NCBI RefSeq assembly: GCF_018829635.1
Contig: NZ_JAHKKG010000005.1
Span: 186,001-250,000 of the forward strand
DNA from: Paractinoplanes bogorensis
GTDB lineage: Bacteria > Actinomycetota > Actinomycetes > Mycobacteriales > Micromonosporaceae
Length of the DNA: 64,000 bases
Direction of reading: 5' to 3'
The number at the start of each line of letters is the position of its first letter. Within the stretch, counting starts at the first letter, position 1. Below are positions 33,701 to 42,118 of this stretch, piece after piece. A model generated the notes under the pieces. That model was given only the letters and a program-made list of their open reading frames with translations, ran no database searches and was not told the DNA's origin. Position numbers and translations under genes: made by a program.

Positions 33701-34150
33701 CACGTTCAGCCGTACGTCCCGGCGCTTGATCTTCGCGATGGCGCGGCCCAGCTTGGCGTCGGTGGCGTCGACGATCAGGTGCCCGACCATCCCGCGCAGC
33801 ACCCGGCGGGCGATCGGCACGACCACACCCGGCATGACCGGGGCGAGCTTGCCGCCGACGCGTACGGCGGCCCGCAGGGGAGCGGGCAGGAACCGGGGAA
33901 CGTCCGGCGCCAGGGCGGCGAGCGCGCGGGCACTGACCCGTACGTCCTCGGGCCGCACCACGCCGTCGACGAAGCCGACGGCGAACGCCAGTCCCTGGGG
34001 ATCCTTCAGCACGCCGGCCAACTGGGCGGCCGACCCGGTGGTCTTGATGGCCGAGGCCTCGTGCAGCCAGCGACGGACGAGGGCGACCGCCTCGTCAGCG
34101 AGTGCGGAGTGATCCTCGAACAAGGCCGGGGACTGGACGACGTCAGACAT
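30710..34150 (-). CDS. putA: PutA, bifunctional proline dehydrogenase/glutamate-semialdehyde dehydrogenase
   Basis: 1146 residues. The N-terminal third is the FAD-dependent proline dehydrogenase barrel (VNLLGEAVLG, YVSIKVSST, VRLVKGANLPMEQ, the RLGVAGHNLFDVAYAW segment). After a linker (residues about 480-530) comes the NAD-dependent aldehyde dehydrogenase: TPPWNFPVAIPAG, LTGAYETAQ, catalytic Glu in LAETSGKNA, catalytic Cys in AGQKCSA. It oxidises proline to glutamate. There is no N-terminal ribbon-helix-helix, so it does not repress itself; the divergent LysR protein 92 bp away is the likely regulator. Confidence 0.95.
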   Translation of the reverse strand: MSDVVQSPALFEDHSALADEAVALVRRWLHEASAIKTTGSAAQLAGVLKDPQGLAFAVGFVDGVVRPEDVRVSARALAALAPDVPRFLPAPLRAAVRVGGKLAPVMPGVVVPIARRVLRGMVGHLIVDATDAKLGRAIAKIKRRDVRLNVNLLGEAVLGRGEAGRRLRETERLLGRDDVDYVSIKVSSTVAPHNPWAFDEAVTEIVEQLTPLFTLAATARTRKFVNLDMEEYKDLDLTIAVFTRLLDKPEMHNLEAGIVLQAYLPDALSAMIRLQEWSAVRRQRGGAGIKVRLVKGANLPMEQVEASVHGWPLATWGSKQETDTNYKRVLDYALHPDRVGNVRLGVAGHNLFDVAYAWLLAGQRGVREGIEFEMLLGMAEGQAEVVRREVGGLLLYTPVVRPEQFDVAIAYLIRRLEEGASSDNFMSAVFELDSNSALFVRERDRFLASLAALDSEVRRASGSAATDADPAVPPSHRVADRHAAVAVSRPGHFDNTPDTDPSVASNRSLVRSVLARVSSSAIGQATIDAARVTDARRLDDRLGAAVAAAGAWGALSGADRGVILHRIGEALETHRADLIEVMAAETGKTADQADPEVSEAIDFAHYYAELAAQLDDVDGAVAVPEKLTLVTPPWNFPVAIPAGSVLSALAAGSAVALKPAGQAERCGAVLADIIKPVLPDADLLTLVQVEENGLGRTLIAHALVDRVILTGAYETAQLFRSFRPDLPLLAETSGKNAIIVTPSADLDLAVKDVVQSAFGHAGQKCSAASLVILVGSVARSERFRHQLLDAASSLTVGWPSDATSQVGPVIEPAAGKLLDGLTKLGAGEKWLLAPKSLDDSGRLWSPGIRDGVARGSEYHRTEYFGPVLGIMTAATLDEAIDLVNDVDYGLTSGLHSLDPAELATWLDRIQAGNLYVNRGITGAIVRRQPFGGWKKSAVGPGTKAGGPNYLVGLSGWKPAPATADGPIPAAVRPLVEAGGETLARAARSDAAAWAGHFGQSDVSGLWAERNVLRYRPVPVEVRLAADAPVVDLLRVVAAGLRTGSAFRVSTASPLPAEAVAAIPVDVRVEDDAAFAAGLRGVNRVRLIGGSAPALAHATGGRPDLAIYAAPVTEAGRIELLPFLHEQAISITAHRFGNPDKLAASAL

Positions 34151-34242
34151 GCCGAAAGTGTCCTTCCGCGATCCGTTCAGGAAAAGCGATGGTTTCCGAC
34201 GAGTACTCTTCAGTTCTACTTACGTTTTCCCGGGAGTCCGTC

Positions 34243-35142
34243 ATGTTGGAGATCCGGCGTCTCGTCCTGCTGCGCGAGCTGGCCATCCGCGGCACCATCG
34301 CGGCCGTCGCCGAGGCGCTCAACTTCTCCCCGTCGGCCGTGTCGCAGCAGCTCAGCCTGCTCGAGAAGGAGGCCGGCCAGCCACTGCTGCGCAAATCCGG
34401 CCGCGGCGTCCAGCTCACCCCGCAGGCCGAGGTGCTGGTCGAGTCGGTCGGCGAGATCCTGGACAGCCTGGAACGCGCCGAGGCCGGCCTGCAGGCCTCG
34501 GTCACGCGTGTGACCGGCCGCGTCCGGGTCGCCGTCTTCCAGTCGGCGGCCCTGGCCTTGATGCCGGCGACGTTGCTGGCCATGGCGTCCCGCTTTCCCG
34601 ACGTACGCGTCGAAATGGTGCAACGCGAGCCCGAGGAGGCCTTGCGCGAAACCTGGGCCCGCGACTTCGACATGGTGATCGCTGAGCAGTACCCGGCCCA
34701 CGCCGCCCCACACCACCCCGGCCTGGATCGGCGTCCCCTGACCATGGACGCGATCCGCCTGGCGCTCCCGTCCCTCGACGCGTCATTGCACCCGGTGTCA
34801 TCGCTCGACGAGGCCCGCCACATGCCGTGGGTCATGGAACCGCGCGGCACCGCGTCCCGCCATTTCGCCGAACAGCTCTGCCGCTCCACCGGCTTCGAGC
34901 CCGACGTCCGCTACGAGACCGCCGACCTGCAGGCCCACATCCGCCTGGTCGAGTCGGGCAACGCGGTGGCCCTGATCCCCGACCTCCTCTGGCTGGGCCT
35001 GGACACCAGCTGCCGCCTGCTCGACCTGCCCGACCTCCCACGCCGCACGATCTTCACCGCCCAGCGCCTGTCCGGAGCCGCCTCCCCGGCCGCCCGAGCC
35101 CTGCGCGACACCCTCGAGCAGGTGGCCGCCGACCTGCGATAA
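34243..35142 (+). CDS. LysR-family regulator, probable regulator of putA
   Basis: 299 residues. The winged helix is LEIRRLVLLRELAIRGTIAAVAEALNFSPSAVSQQLSLLEKE, followed by a LysR effector domain (RVRVAVFQSAALALMP to ALIPDLLWLG). It is divergent from putA, the classic arrangement for a LysR activator of an amino-acid catabolic gene. The ATG at 34243 is chosen by homology; the frame extends upstream to 34102, which would overlap putA. Confidence 0.85.
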   Translation: MLEIRRLVLLRELAIRGTIAAVAEALNFSPSAVSQQLSLLEKEAGQPLLRKSGRGVQLTPQAEVLVESVGEILDSLERAEAGLQASVTRVTGRVRVAVFQSAALALMPATLLAMASRFPDVRVEMVQREPEEALRETWARDFDMVIAEQYPAHAAPHHPGLDRRPLTMDAIRLALPSLDASLHPVSSLDEARHMPWVMEPRGTASRHFAEQLCRSTGFEPDVRYETADLQAHIRLVESGNAVALIPDLLWLGLDTSCRLLDLPDLPRRTIFTAQRLSGAASPAARALRDTLEQVAADLR

Positions 35143-35150
35143 AGACCAAC

Positions 35151-35167
35151 CTTTTCCCGTACGCCGT
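35151..35167 (+). other. Recurrent TTCCCGTACG motif, intergenic copy
   Basis: CTTTTCCCGTACGCCGT lies between the convergent LysR and NACHT genes, identical over 17 nt to the complement of 2187-2203. Confidence 0.6.
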
Positions 35168-35223
35168 CAGTCGCCGCCCTGATGTCCCGGCTCAGCCGTG
35201 CGTCGCCGTAGCTTGCGTGCTGG

Positions 35224-38034
35224 TCAGTTGTGTCGGAGCACGGGGGAGGCCTCGTCGTTGATCCAGGAGACGACCAGCGCCTCTGCCTCCGGCAGGAGGT
35301 CCCACGTTTCTACTCGTTTGACGGCGGCGGCGCGTCCCCGGCCGGTCTTGCGCGCCGCGGCCAGTTTCAGAAGGGGACCGACTGGGCCGTCGAGGTCGGT
35401 TTCGTCGTAATTGGTGTGCTGCATCATGACCAGGAGCAGAAGGAGGGCCGCCGAACGCGCGGCAGGCGGCAGCGCGAGTAGCTGTTCGGATTGAAGGCGG
35501 GGGAAGACGAGTTCGGCCTCGGCGGACGGTGCCCAACTGACCGTGAACTGGTCGTTCTGGGCGCGAAGCCAAGGCCAGGGATCTTCGACCAGCGGGCGGT
35601 ACAGGGCCTCCAGAAGGCTCACCGCGCTCTGAGCAGGTCCGGCGTCGTCGGACACGGAACTGAGGATGTGCGAGGCACCCGAGTGCGTGTAGGTGTAGTA
35701 GTACGCGACTTGCTTGAAAAGGATGCTGGCGCCATGAGTCTGCACGTCCTCGGACGAGGCCCAACCCACACGGGTTTCCCACTTGCGGACCTCTGCGAAG
35801 TCGGACAGACCGGACTCCCGACGGAGAAACTCCGACACGTCGGCCACGAGAGACAACGTTTCGAGCAGCTCGACGGCTATTAATCCGTACGAGATGGCCT
35901 CATCGGCCAAGTCGAACTCTGGGCCGCTGAGAGCGTCCGCCACCGCGGATCCGAGACGAGCGACGTTTTCCGGGAGCTGGACCGCCATCAGCGTCTTCAG
36001 CGCTCTGTCGGCGTCGCCGAGTGCGTCCGTCTGAATCTGAGTCCAGCTGTATCGATACCGGGCGCGGCTCGGCAGCTCGCCGGCCAGGCGGACACACTCG
36101 ATCGCGATCCGGCGCAGGGTCGCGGAACGGAGACCGATCTGCGACGCGACCTCGGCCGCGAACTGGAGATGGATCGGGCGCTGCGGGGAGGCGACCGCCG
36201 TGTTCAGGAGCAGCTCCATCAACCCGCTGGCTCCGCCGTCGGCGTCCCGCTCGAGCCGGTGCACCGCCAGGTGGGCGACGTTGCGCCAGGACGCGTCGGG
36301 GATCCGGTCACTCAGCCGCTCCCAGACCTGCGCCGGGCTCGGCCCGAGCCGCACGAGGTGCACCGCGGTGAAGTATTCGAGGAACGTGCGGTGGGTGAAC
36401 CCGTAAACGCGCTGGCCGTTCCGGACGCCCATCTCGGTGAGCAGCCAGGCCCGGCCCGCGCAGTAGTCGAGGAACTGGTTCGCCGCGTCGGCCGCCTCGG
36501 ACCAGCGATCGAAGCGCTCCTCCAACATGTATTCGATGAGGAGCTCGGCCACCTGCTCGCGCGCGAGGACCTGACCGCCAGAGGGGTCGGTGAACATCTG
36601 CCACGCGAGCCGGGCCACGGCGGGCCGCATGTGGGTCCCGTACGGCATGGGAACGCTCACCCCACGCCCCTGGTCCCACTGCTCGAAGAGCAGTTCGGCG
36701 CATTTCTCGTAGATCTGCGAGCGGTTCGGCGGAATGTAGTGCTTGGACTCGTACAGGGAACACAGCAGAGACAGCACCAGCGGGTTGCTGCGCAGGTCGT
36801 GGATGTCGGCGCTCTCGGACAGGAACGACTCGGCCAGCGCCTGCTGCTCCCGCTCGAGCCCGAACCAGCGTCGCGCATAGTCGGCGACCTGCTCCTCGGT
36901 GAACGGTGCGATCCGGACGGCCGTGAACTGTTCCTGATCCAGCGCGGCCTCGTCATAGCCGACGCTGCGTGACGTGACCACGATGTTGACGAGCGGGTAG
37001 TGATGGGCGAAGGCCTCGACCAGATCGGCCAGCCGCCGCCGGGCCTCGGCGTCCCCGAGTTCGTCGATCCCGTCGATGATCACGAAGGCCGAGCCGTTGA
37101 GCAGCAGATATTCGATCGCGCCGGCCGGCGGAACGATGTTGTACGGGTCCTTCGCGACGTCCTCGAGCAGCGCCACCAGCGGCCGTCGTGAGGTCCGCAA
37201 CTGCTCGGCGTGCTCGCGCGCGACAACCAGGAACGGCACCCGGCCGCGCATGCCCTCGACGGCGTCGACGGCCAGGTCGTGGGCGAGCTTGGCGGCGAAG
37301 GTGGACTTGCCCGCTCCCGGATCCCCGAGCACCACGAACCGCTGGTACTGATCGAGCGTCTCGGCGGTCGCCCGGTTCTCGGGGGCGAAAGAGTTCCCGT
37401 CGGGGAAGTGGAACGTCGGGTCCACGTGGAGGTCGGAGTATTCGATGCCGGCCCGGCGTCCGAGGTGGGCCAGCCGCATCTTGGCCCGCGTGGCGCCGAC
37501 CTGGGCTCGGAAGGTCTTGCTGAACCGGTCGACGCCGCGCAGGTCGGGCAGCTTCTCGAGCAGCTCGTGCTGCCGTGCCGCGGCCACCGCCAGATCGGCG
37601 ACGACCCCGACGGCGAACCCGTTGTCGATCGTCCGGTGGGCCTGGATCGCCGACTCGGAGGCCACCGTGAGCAGGCGCATCACCAGGTCGACCCCGGTCA
37701 GAAGCTGCTCGTCGGCCAGGTCGAGGCGGGCCCGCAGGCTGAGCCGGGCCGTCTCCCGGATGTCGGCCAGGTCGCCTTCGGAGCGTCCGGCCAGATGCCA
37801 CACCGTCGTGCGCAGGGCCAGATGCTCGAACTGGGGTGACTCGAGAAACGCGAGGAAGCCCGCTCCCTGCTCGGCCGTCAGCGAGGTGAGGAAGGCGTCG
37901 AACGTCGTCCGGTCGATCAGAGCCGTGGCCTGATCGAGCAGTGCTTTCCGCCGGAGCTTGCTGACCGCCACCTGGCCGACGTATGAGGCCGCCCGTCCGC
38001 CGGCCTTGGCCACTATGGATTCGATCGCCACCAT
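35224..38034 (-). CDS. NACHT-domain STAND NTPase, candidate bacterial NLR-like defence protein
   Basis: 936 residues. Residues 1-210 are helical and resemble the N-terminal helical domains found in front of actinobacterial NACHT proteins. Residues 232-560 are the NACHT module: Walker A GDPGAGKST (237-245), Walker B FVIIDGIDEL (317-326), sensor VTSRS (353-357) and the helical RSNPLVLSLLCSLY (415-428). Residues 560-936 are a helical C-terminal region without obvious leucine-rich, WD or TPR repeats, probably the sensor part. STAND proteins oligomerise on ligand binding, and bacterial NACHT proteins are known anti-phage systems. No recognisable nuclease, TIR or protease effector is fused or adjacent. 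GTG at 38031 is an alternative start. Confidence 0.85.
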   Translation of the reverse strand: MVAIESIVAKAGGRAASYVGQVAVSKLRRKALLDQATALIDRTTFDAFLTSLTAEQGAGFLAFLESPQFEHLALRTTVWHLAGRSEGDLADIRETARLSLRARLDLADEQLLTGVDLVMRLLTVASESAIQAHRTIDNGFAVGVVADLAVAAARQHELLEKLPDLRGVDRFSKTFRAQVGATRAKMRLAHLGRRAGIEYSDLHVDPTFHFPDGNSFAPENRATAETLDQYQRFVVLGDPGAGKSTFAAKLAHDLAVDAVEGMRGRVPFLVVAREHAEQLRTSRRPLVALLEDVAKDPYNIVPPAGAIEYLLLNGSAFVIIDGIDELGDAEARRRLADLVEAFAHHYPLVNIVVTSRSVGYDEAALDQEQFTAVRIAPFTEEQVADYARRWFGLEREQQALAESFLSESADIHDLRSNPLVLSLLCSLYESKHYIPPNRSQIYEKCAELLFEQWDQGRGVSVPMPYGTHMRPAVARLAWQMFTDPSGGQVLAREQVAELLIEYMLEERFDRWSEAADAANQFLDYCAGRAWLLTEMGVRNGQRVYGFTHRTFLEYFTAVHLVRLGPSPAQVWERLSDRIPDASWRNVAHLAVHRLERDADGGASGLMELLLNTAVASPQRPIHLQFAAEVASQIGLRSATLRRIAIECVRLAGELPSRARYRYSWTQIQTDALGDADRALKTLMAVQLPENVARLGSAVADALSGPEFDLADEAISYGLIAVELLETLSLVADVSEFLRRESGLSDFAEVRKWETRVGWASSEDVQTHGASILFKQVAYYYTYTHSGASHILSSVSDDAGPAQSAVSLLEALYRPLVEDPWPWLRAQNDQFTVSWAPSAEAELVFPRLQSEQLLALPPAARSAALLLLLVMMQHTNYDETDLDGPVGPLLKLAAARKTGRGRAAAVKRVETWDLLPEAEALVVSWINDEASPVLRHN

Positions 38035-38076
38035 GCGGCGACGCTAGCCGACCGTCCCACCCGGAACCATCATCCG

Positions 38077-38709
38077 TCAGGGGGTGGGGCAGCCCGACGT
38101 GACGGGTTCGCGGACCGGCGGCTCGACCCGCGCGGGCGGTCGGCGGCGGGCGGCGATCTTGGTGACGACGAAGTGCGTGACGCCGACGACCATGCCCATG
38201 GCCATGCCGAACGCGGCGCCCAGCAGCGGCGACTCGATGAACGTCTCGCCGCCCAGCCGGCCCAGGCCGAGCGCGTAGACGGCCCACGCCACGCCGGCCG
38301 TGGCGGACCACAGGCGGAACCATCCGCGCGGCAACGACGCCGAACCGGATGTCATGGCGGTGGCGGTGCGCCCGTACGGGAGGAAACGCCCGACCAGGAT
38401 CGCCGGACCGCCGAAGCGTCGCAATGCGTGTTCCGCCTTCTGCCTGGCCTGGATCAGCTTGGGGTTGCGGATCCGGTGCCCGGCCTGGCGCCCCAGCAGA
38501 TAGGCGATCCGGTCGCCGGTCATGCCGCCCGCGATCACCACCAGGGCCAGCAGCAGCAGGTCGGGCGAGCCGGTGGCGGTGAGCGCGCCGAGCCCGATCA
38601 CCACCGGGTCGGACGGCATGGCCGGGATGAAGCCGTCGATGGCCACGATCGCGAACACCACGACATACAGCCACGGCGAGGAGATCAGGGGCATCAAGCG
38701 GTCCAGCAT
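38077..38709 (-). CDS. DedA-family membrane protein
   Basis: 210 residues with several hydrophobic helices and the DedA signature RFGGPAILVGRFLPYGRTATAMTSG, preceded by GDRIAYLLGRQAG. DedA proteins flip or recycle lipid carriers such as undecaprenyl phosphate or phosphatidylethanolamine. The ATG at 38709 is fixed by a strong GGAGGAG 6 bp upstream; a longer frame to 38859 is not needed. It is co-directional with the NACHT gene (43 bp apart), but the proteins have no obvious functional link. Confidence 0.85.
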   Translation of the reverse strand: MLDRLMPLISSPWLYVVVFAIVAIDGFIPAMPSDPVVIGLGALTATGSPDLLLLALVVIAGGMTGDRIAYLLGRQAGHRIRNPKLIQARQKAEHALRRFGGPAILVGRFLPYGRTATAMTSGSASLPRGWFRLWSATAGVAWAVYALGLGRLGGETFIESPLLGAAFGMAMGMVVGVTHFVVTKIAARRRPPARVEPPVREPVTSGCPTP

Positions 38710-38889
38710 CGTGGTCTCCTCCTTCGGCCAGTTCCTTCGACCGTACGGATGGTGGAGGCCCGTTTCGATGGTGCGAGCCAGTCGTTCAGGAGTGGTGCTA
38801 GCTCTACCCCTTACCGAGGCTCGCCCGATGCTGCAACCGGAGGGTGAGGATCTCCGCACGCCCCGTCAAATTTCCGGCGAACTGGATGA

Positions 38890-38921
38890 GTGTGCCGCGA
38901 CCCCGCCAGGCCGCGGCACAC
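38890..38921 (-). terminator. Hairpin after the FAD oxidase gene
   Basis: GTGTGCCGCG (38890-38899) pairs with CGCGGCACAC (38912-38921) just past the oxidase stop at 38926 (minus strand). No T-run. Confidence 0.55.
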
Positions 38922-38925
38922 CCGG

Positions 38926-40275
38926 TCAGCGGACCGGCACCTGGCCGACCCGGAACACGTGGGCCGGGTCGTACTCCGCCGCCAGCGCCGTCAGCCGTGA
39001 CAGCGTCGCCGGATCGTAGGAGCGGGCGATCCGCTCTGCGCCGGTGGCCGAGCTCAGGTTCGGCAACGCGCCGCCGGTCAGCCAGGGACCGAGAGCTTCC
39101 CGCACACCCGAAGCGTGCGGGGCCACCGGCGGCATCGGCACCCCAATCATGACCAGGGAGAACGCCGCGTCCCGATGGCACAGAGCTGACGGGTGCTGAG
39201 CCGGCGCGGCCAACGCACCGCCGAGCTGGCGCACCTCGACCATGACCTGGGGTGAGCCCGACGAAGGCCCGGCCACGGCCAGCAGCGCGTCGGCCGCCTC
39301 GGGCGGGAACGACGAGAACAGGTCCGTCTCCTCGACGACCGGCATGGGCTCGACCGGGTCGGCGTGGATCATGCCCAGGGCCGCGTACGGGATGGTCTGT
39401 ACGGCGTCGATCAGTGGGGTCGCGGCGGCGCGCATCGGGGCCAGCACGGCCTCGCCCGATTCGGCCGAGCTGGTCCAGGCGAAGCGCACGGCGACCGTGA
39501 ACTTGCCGGCCAGTGGCTCGGGGACTCCGGGCATCGGCGGGAGCTGCAGGAACGCCAGCGACGTGGTGGCCTCGGGTGGCAGCGTGGACGACCACTCGCG
39601 CCAGCGATGGACCACGGCGGGGGCGTCGGCGGCCGCGTAGTACAGCGCACCGGCGTACAGGGAAGGAAGTTGAATCAGGTCGAACTCGAGCGCGGTCACG
39701 ATACCCAGCGCGCCCTTGCCGCCGCGGACCGCCCAGAACAGGTCGGGCTCGTCGGAAGCGGTCACCCGCCGCAGGACGCCGTCGCCGGTGACGAGCTCGA
39801 CGGCGCGGACGCGGTCGGACGCCCAGCCGTACGTGCGGGCCACCGGGCCGAGACCGCCGCCGGTGGTGTAGCCGACCACGCCGACGCCGGGTGCGGAACC
39901 GGCCAGCGGAGCCAGCCCGTGCGGGGCTGCCGCGTCGAGCACCTGCTGCCAGCGCACGCCGGCGCCGACCCGGGCCCAGCCCTCCTCGGCGTGCACCACG
40001 CACTCGTCGAGGCGGCCGGTGTGCACGAGGATCGCCTCGTCATAGGTGTCGGCCAGCCCGTGACCGGTGGCCTGCACGGCGACCGCCCGTCCGGTGGCGG
40101 CGGCGAACCGGACGGTCTCGGCGACATCCTGCGCGTCCCGGGCCTCGACGACCGCGGCCGGCTTGGCCGTGATCGCCACGTTGAATCCCGTCGCCAGCTG
40201 GGCGTACAGGGCGTCGCCCGGCAGTGCCGGCGCGCCGGTGAGCCGGCGGCGCAGCGCCTCCCACGACGTGTTCAT
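38926..40275 (-). CDS. FAD-linked oxidase (berberine-bridge / hydroxynicotine oxidase type)
   Basis: 449 residues. The VAO-type FAD domain shows VAVQATGHGLADTYD, in which His72 occupies the position of the 8-alpha-histidyl FAD link. The bicovalent Cys expected in the G-Y-C-x-G-G-G region is absent (VGYTTGGGLG), so a single covalent bond is likely. The C-terminus has the BBE element (LAAEYDPAHVFRVGQVPV). It oxidises an unknown alcohol or amine. It is divergent from the YciI-sigma operon, and genes of such enzymes often neighbour ECF42 loci. Confidence 0.8.
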   Translation of the reverse strand: MNTSWEALRRRLTGAPALPGDALYAQLATGFNVAITAKPAAVVEARDAQDVAETVRFAAATGRAVAVQATGHGLADTYDEAILVHTGRLDECVVHAEEGWARVGAGVRWQQVLDAAAPHGLAPLAGSAPGVGVVGYTTGGGLGPVARTYGWASDRVRAVELVTGDGVLRRVTASDEPDLFWAVRGGKGALGIVTALEFDLIQLPSLYAGALYYAAADAPAVVHRWREWSSTLPPEATTSLAFLQLPPMPGVPEPLAGKFTVAVRFAWTSSAESGEAVLAPMRAAATPLIDAVQTIPYAALGMIHADPVEPMPVVEETDLFSSFPPEAADALLAVAGPSSGSPQVMVEVRQLGGALAAPAQHPSALCHRDAAFSLVMIGVPMPPVAPHASGVREALGPWLTGGALPNLSSATGAERIARSYDPATLSRLTALAAEYDPAHVFRVGQVPVR

Positions 40276-40362
40276 GGTGTTCCCTTTCGGTCATCCGTTT
40301 CTCGACACGGACGACTCTGCCGGGCCCCACTTGTGATCGGCTTAAGAATCACCTGCGGGCGT

Positions 40363-40389
40363 TGTCGATTTCCGCGGGTCACGCGCGAC
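40363..40389 (+). promoter_or_regulatory. ECF42-type promoter TGTCGA-N17-CGAC
   Basis: TGTCGA (40363-40368) and CGAC (40386-40389) are separated by 17 nt, 37 bp before the YciI gene. As I recall it, the ECF42 target motif is TGTCGA at -35 and CGA/TC at -10, so this looks like an autoregulated promoter for the YciI-sigma operon. A second TGTCGA on the other strand (40307-40302) lacks a good -10. Confidence 0.6.
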
Positions 40390-40425
40390 GACCGGGTGAA
40401 GGATCCTTGATCAAAGGGAGGCGAC

Positions 40426-40779
40426 ATGAAATACGCGCTGCTGATGTACTCGGTCGAGAAGAGCTGGGCCGAGGCCGACGAGGCGACCCGGGAGAAGGTG
40501 TACGCGGCCCACGGGCGGTTCTCCGAGCTGCTCGCGTCGCGTGACGCCGAGCGGGGCGGCGAGGAGCTGGCCCTGTCGAACACCGCGACGACCGTACGGG
40601 TGCAGGGTGGTGAGCATCTGATGACCGACGGCCCGTACGCCGAGACGGCCGAGCAGCTGGGCGGGTTCTACCTGGTCGAGGCGCGTGACCTGGACGAGGC
40701 GCTGGAGTTCGCCCGCCACCTCGCGACCGTCGAGGACATCATCGAGGTCCGCCCGGTCGTCGAGCACCCGGCCGGATGA
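40426..40779 (+). CDS. YciI/DGPF-type protein, partner of the ECF42 sigma factor
   Basis: 117 residues of the YCII fold: MKYALLMYSVEKSW, AHGRFSELLASRDAERGGEEL, VQGGEHLMTDGPYAETAEQLGGFYLVEARDLDEALEFARHL. The DGPYAET motif is the conserved DGPF-type signature. AGGGAGG precedes the ATG. It overlaps the sigma gene as ATGA. Proteins of this kind are encoded with and controlled by ECF42 sigma factors; their biochemical role is unknown. Confidence 0.85.
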   Translation: MKYALLMYSVEKSWAEADEATREKVYAAHGRFSELLASRDAERGGEELALSNTATTVRVQGGEHLMTDGPYAETAEQLGGFYLVEARDLDEALEFARHLATVEDIIEVRPVVEHPAG

Positions 40780-41918
40780 GCCTGGTCGAGGCCGCCTTCC
40801 GCGAGCACCGGGGGCCGCTGATGGCCACCCTGGTCGCGGAGCTGCGCAGCTTCGACCTGGCCGAGGAATCGCTGCAGGACGCCTTCGCCGCCGCCGCTCA
40901 GCAGTGGCCGGTCGACGGCGTCCCGCGGCGCCCGGCCGGATGGCTGCTGTCGGTCGCCCGGCGGCGGGCGGTGGACCGGCGGCGGCGCGAGGAGACGCTG
41001 GTCCGCTATCTGCCGCTGCTGATCACGTCGCCGGGGGAGGCGCCGGAGCGGGACGACTCGCTCGCTCTGCTGTTCGCCTGCTGTCACCCGGCGCTGGGCC
41101 AGGAGTCGCGGGTCGCGCTCACGCTCCGGTTCGTCGCGGGCCTGACCGTGCCCGAGATCGCCCGGCTGTTCCTGGTCCCGGACACGACGATGGCCGCTCG
41201 GCTCACCCGGGCCAAGCAGAAGATCCGGACGGCGGGCATCCCGGTCCGGTTCCCGGCACCGGACGACCTGCCCGGGCGGGTGTCGGCGGTGCTGTCCGTG
41301 CTGTACCTGCTCTTCACCGAGGGCTACCGGTCGTATCGGGACGAGGTCGCGGGGGAGGCGATCCGGCTGGCCCGGATGCTGCCGGCCGAGCCCGAGACGA
41401 CCGGACTCCTCGCGCTCATGCTGCTGCAGCACTCGCGGCGGCGCGCCCGGCGGCGGGACGGGCAGCTTGTGCTTCTGGCCGACCAGGACCGTACGGAATG
41501 GAACGCCGCGGAGATCGCCGAAGCGCTGATCCTGCTGGCCACGCCCGGCGTCGAGGACGGCCCGTATCGGCTGCAAGCACTGATCGCCGCCCACCATGCC
41601 GTCGATCAGAAGGACTGGGTGTCCATCGCCGCGCTGTACCAGCAGCTCGACGACCTGACCGGCTCGCCGGTCGTCCGGCTGAACCGGGCCGTCGCGGTCC
41701 TGGAGGCGTACGGGCCGCAAGCCGCTCTGGAACTGCTCGAAGGCCTGACCGAACAAATGCCGCGTAACCACCACCTGCCCGCCGCGCGGGGCGAGATGCT
41801 GCGACGGCTCGGTGACCACGAGGCCGCCGCCCGCGAGTTCACGCACGCCGCGGAACTGGCCCCGACCGCTACCGAGCGTGACTTCTTGATCAAAAAAGCC
41901 GAAACCGGTACCGGCTGA
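40776..41918 (+). CDS. ECF42-type RNA polymerase sigma factor with C-terminal extension
   Basis: 380 residues. Sigma region 2 is FREHRGPLMATLVAELRSFDLAEESLQDAFAAA with PAGWLLSVARRRAVDRRRRE. Region 4 is LTLRFVAGLTVPEIARLFLVPDTTMAARLTRAKQKI. About 200 extra residues (DLPGRVSAVLSVLYLLFTEGY to the end, TPR-like) are typical of ECF42/YlaC-like SigJ-type factors that have no separate anti-sigma factor. The extension is thought to control activity. It is translationally coupled to the YciI gene. A perfect 16-bp hairpin begins in its last codons. Confidence 0.85.
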   Translation: MSLVEAAFREHRGPLMATLVAELRSFDLAEESLQDAFAAAAQQWPVDGVPRRPAGWLLSVARRRAVDRRRREETLVRYLPLLITSPGEAPERDDSLALLFACCHPALGQESRVALTLRFVAGLTVPEIARLFLVPDTTMAARLTRAKQKIRTAGIPVRFPAPDDLPGRVSAVLSVLYLLFTEGYRSYRDEVAGEAIRLARMLPAEPETTGLLALMLLQHSRRRARRRDGQLVLLADQDRTEWNAAEIAEALILLATPGVEDGPYRLQALIAAHHAVDQKDWVSIAALYQQLDDLTGSPVVRLNRAVAVLEAYGPQAALELLEGLTEQMPRNHHLPAARGEMLRRLGDHEAAAREFTHAAELAPTATERDFLIKKAETGTG

Positions 41919-41937
41919 CCTCCGGTACCGGTTTCGG
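41899..41937 (+). terminator. Perfect 16-bp hairpin terminator of the sigma operon
   Basis: CCGAAACCGGTACCGG (41899-41914) and CCGGTACCGGTTTCGG (41922-41937) with a 7-nt loop; no T-run. The stem starts inside the last codons of the sigma gene. Confidence 0.75.
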
Positions 41938-42118
41938 GGCCGAACATGCGGGCTCAGGGGCTGTTCGGGCAGCATCCGTTCCGGAACCGCGGCGAGATGT
42001 CCGAAGCCTGTGCGAATGCGGCACCCGACTCCGATGTGGACACTTGACATGCGGACCGGTCTATAGCTTCCTGTGATCCAGTTTGTTGCTTCCCCGTTAC
42101 AGGAAGGGACCCCTGCGC

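Noticed and set aside
31466..34513. Very long open frame (about 1015 codons) antisense to putA
   Set aside because: It is a mirror of high-GC codon bias on putA; it has no domain and no promoter or start signal of its own.
38077..38709. DedA as part of a defence operon with the NACHT gene
   Set aside because: Same strand and close, but it has its own strong ribosome binding site and a housekeeping family; there is no evidence of a link beyond proximity.
42044..42069. TTGACA followed by TATAGC as the promoter of the beta-helix gene
   Set aside because: Spacing of 12 nt (or 14 to TAGCTT) is too short for a sigma-70-type promoter.
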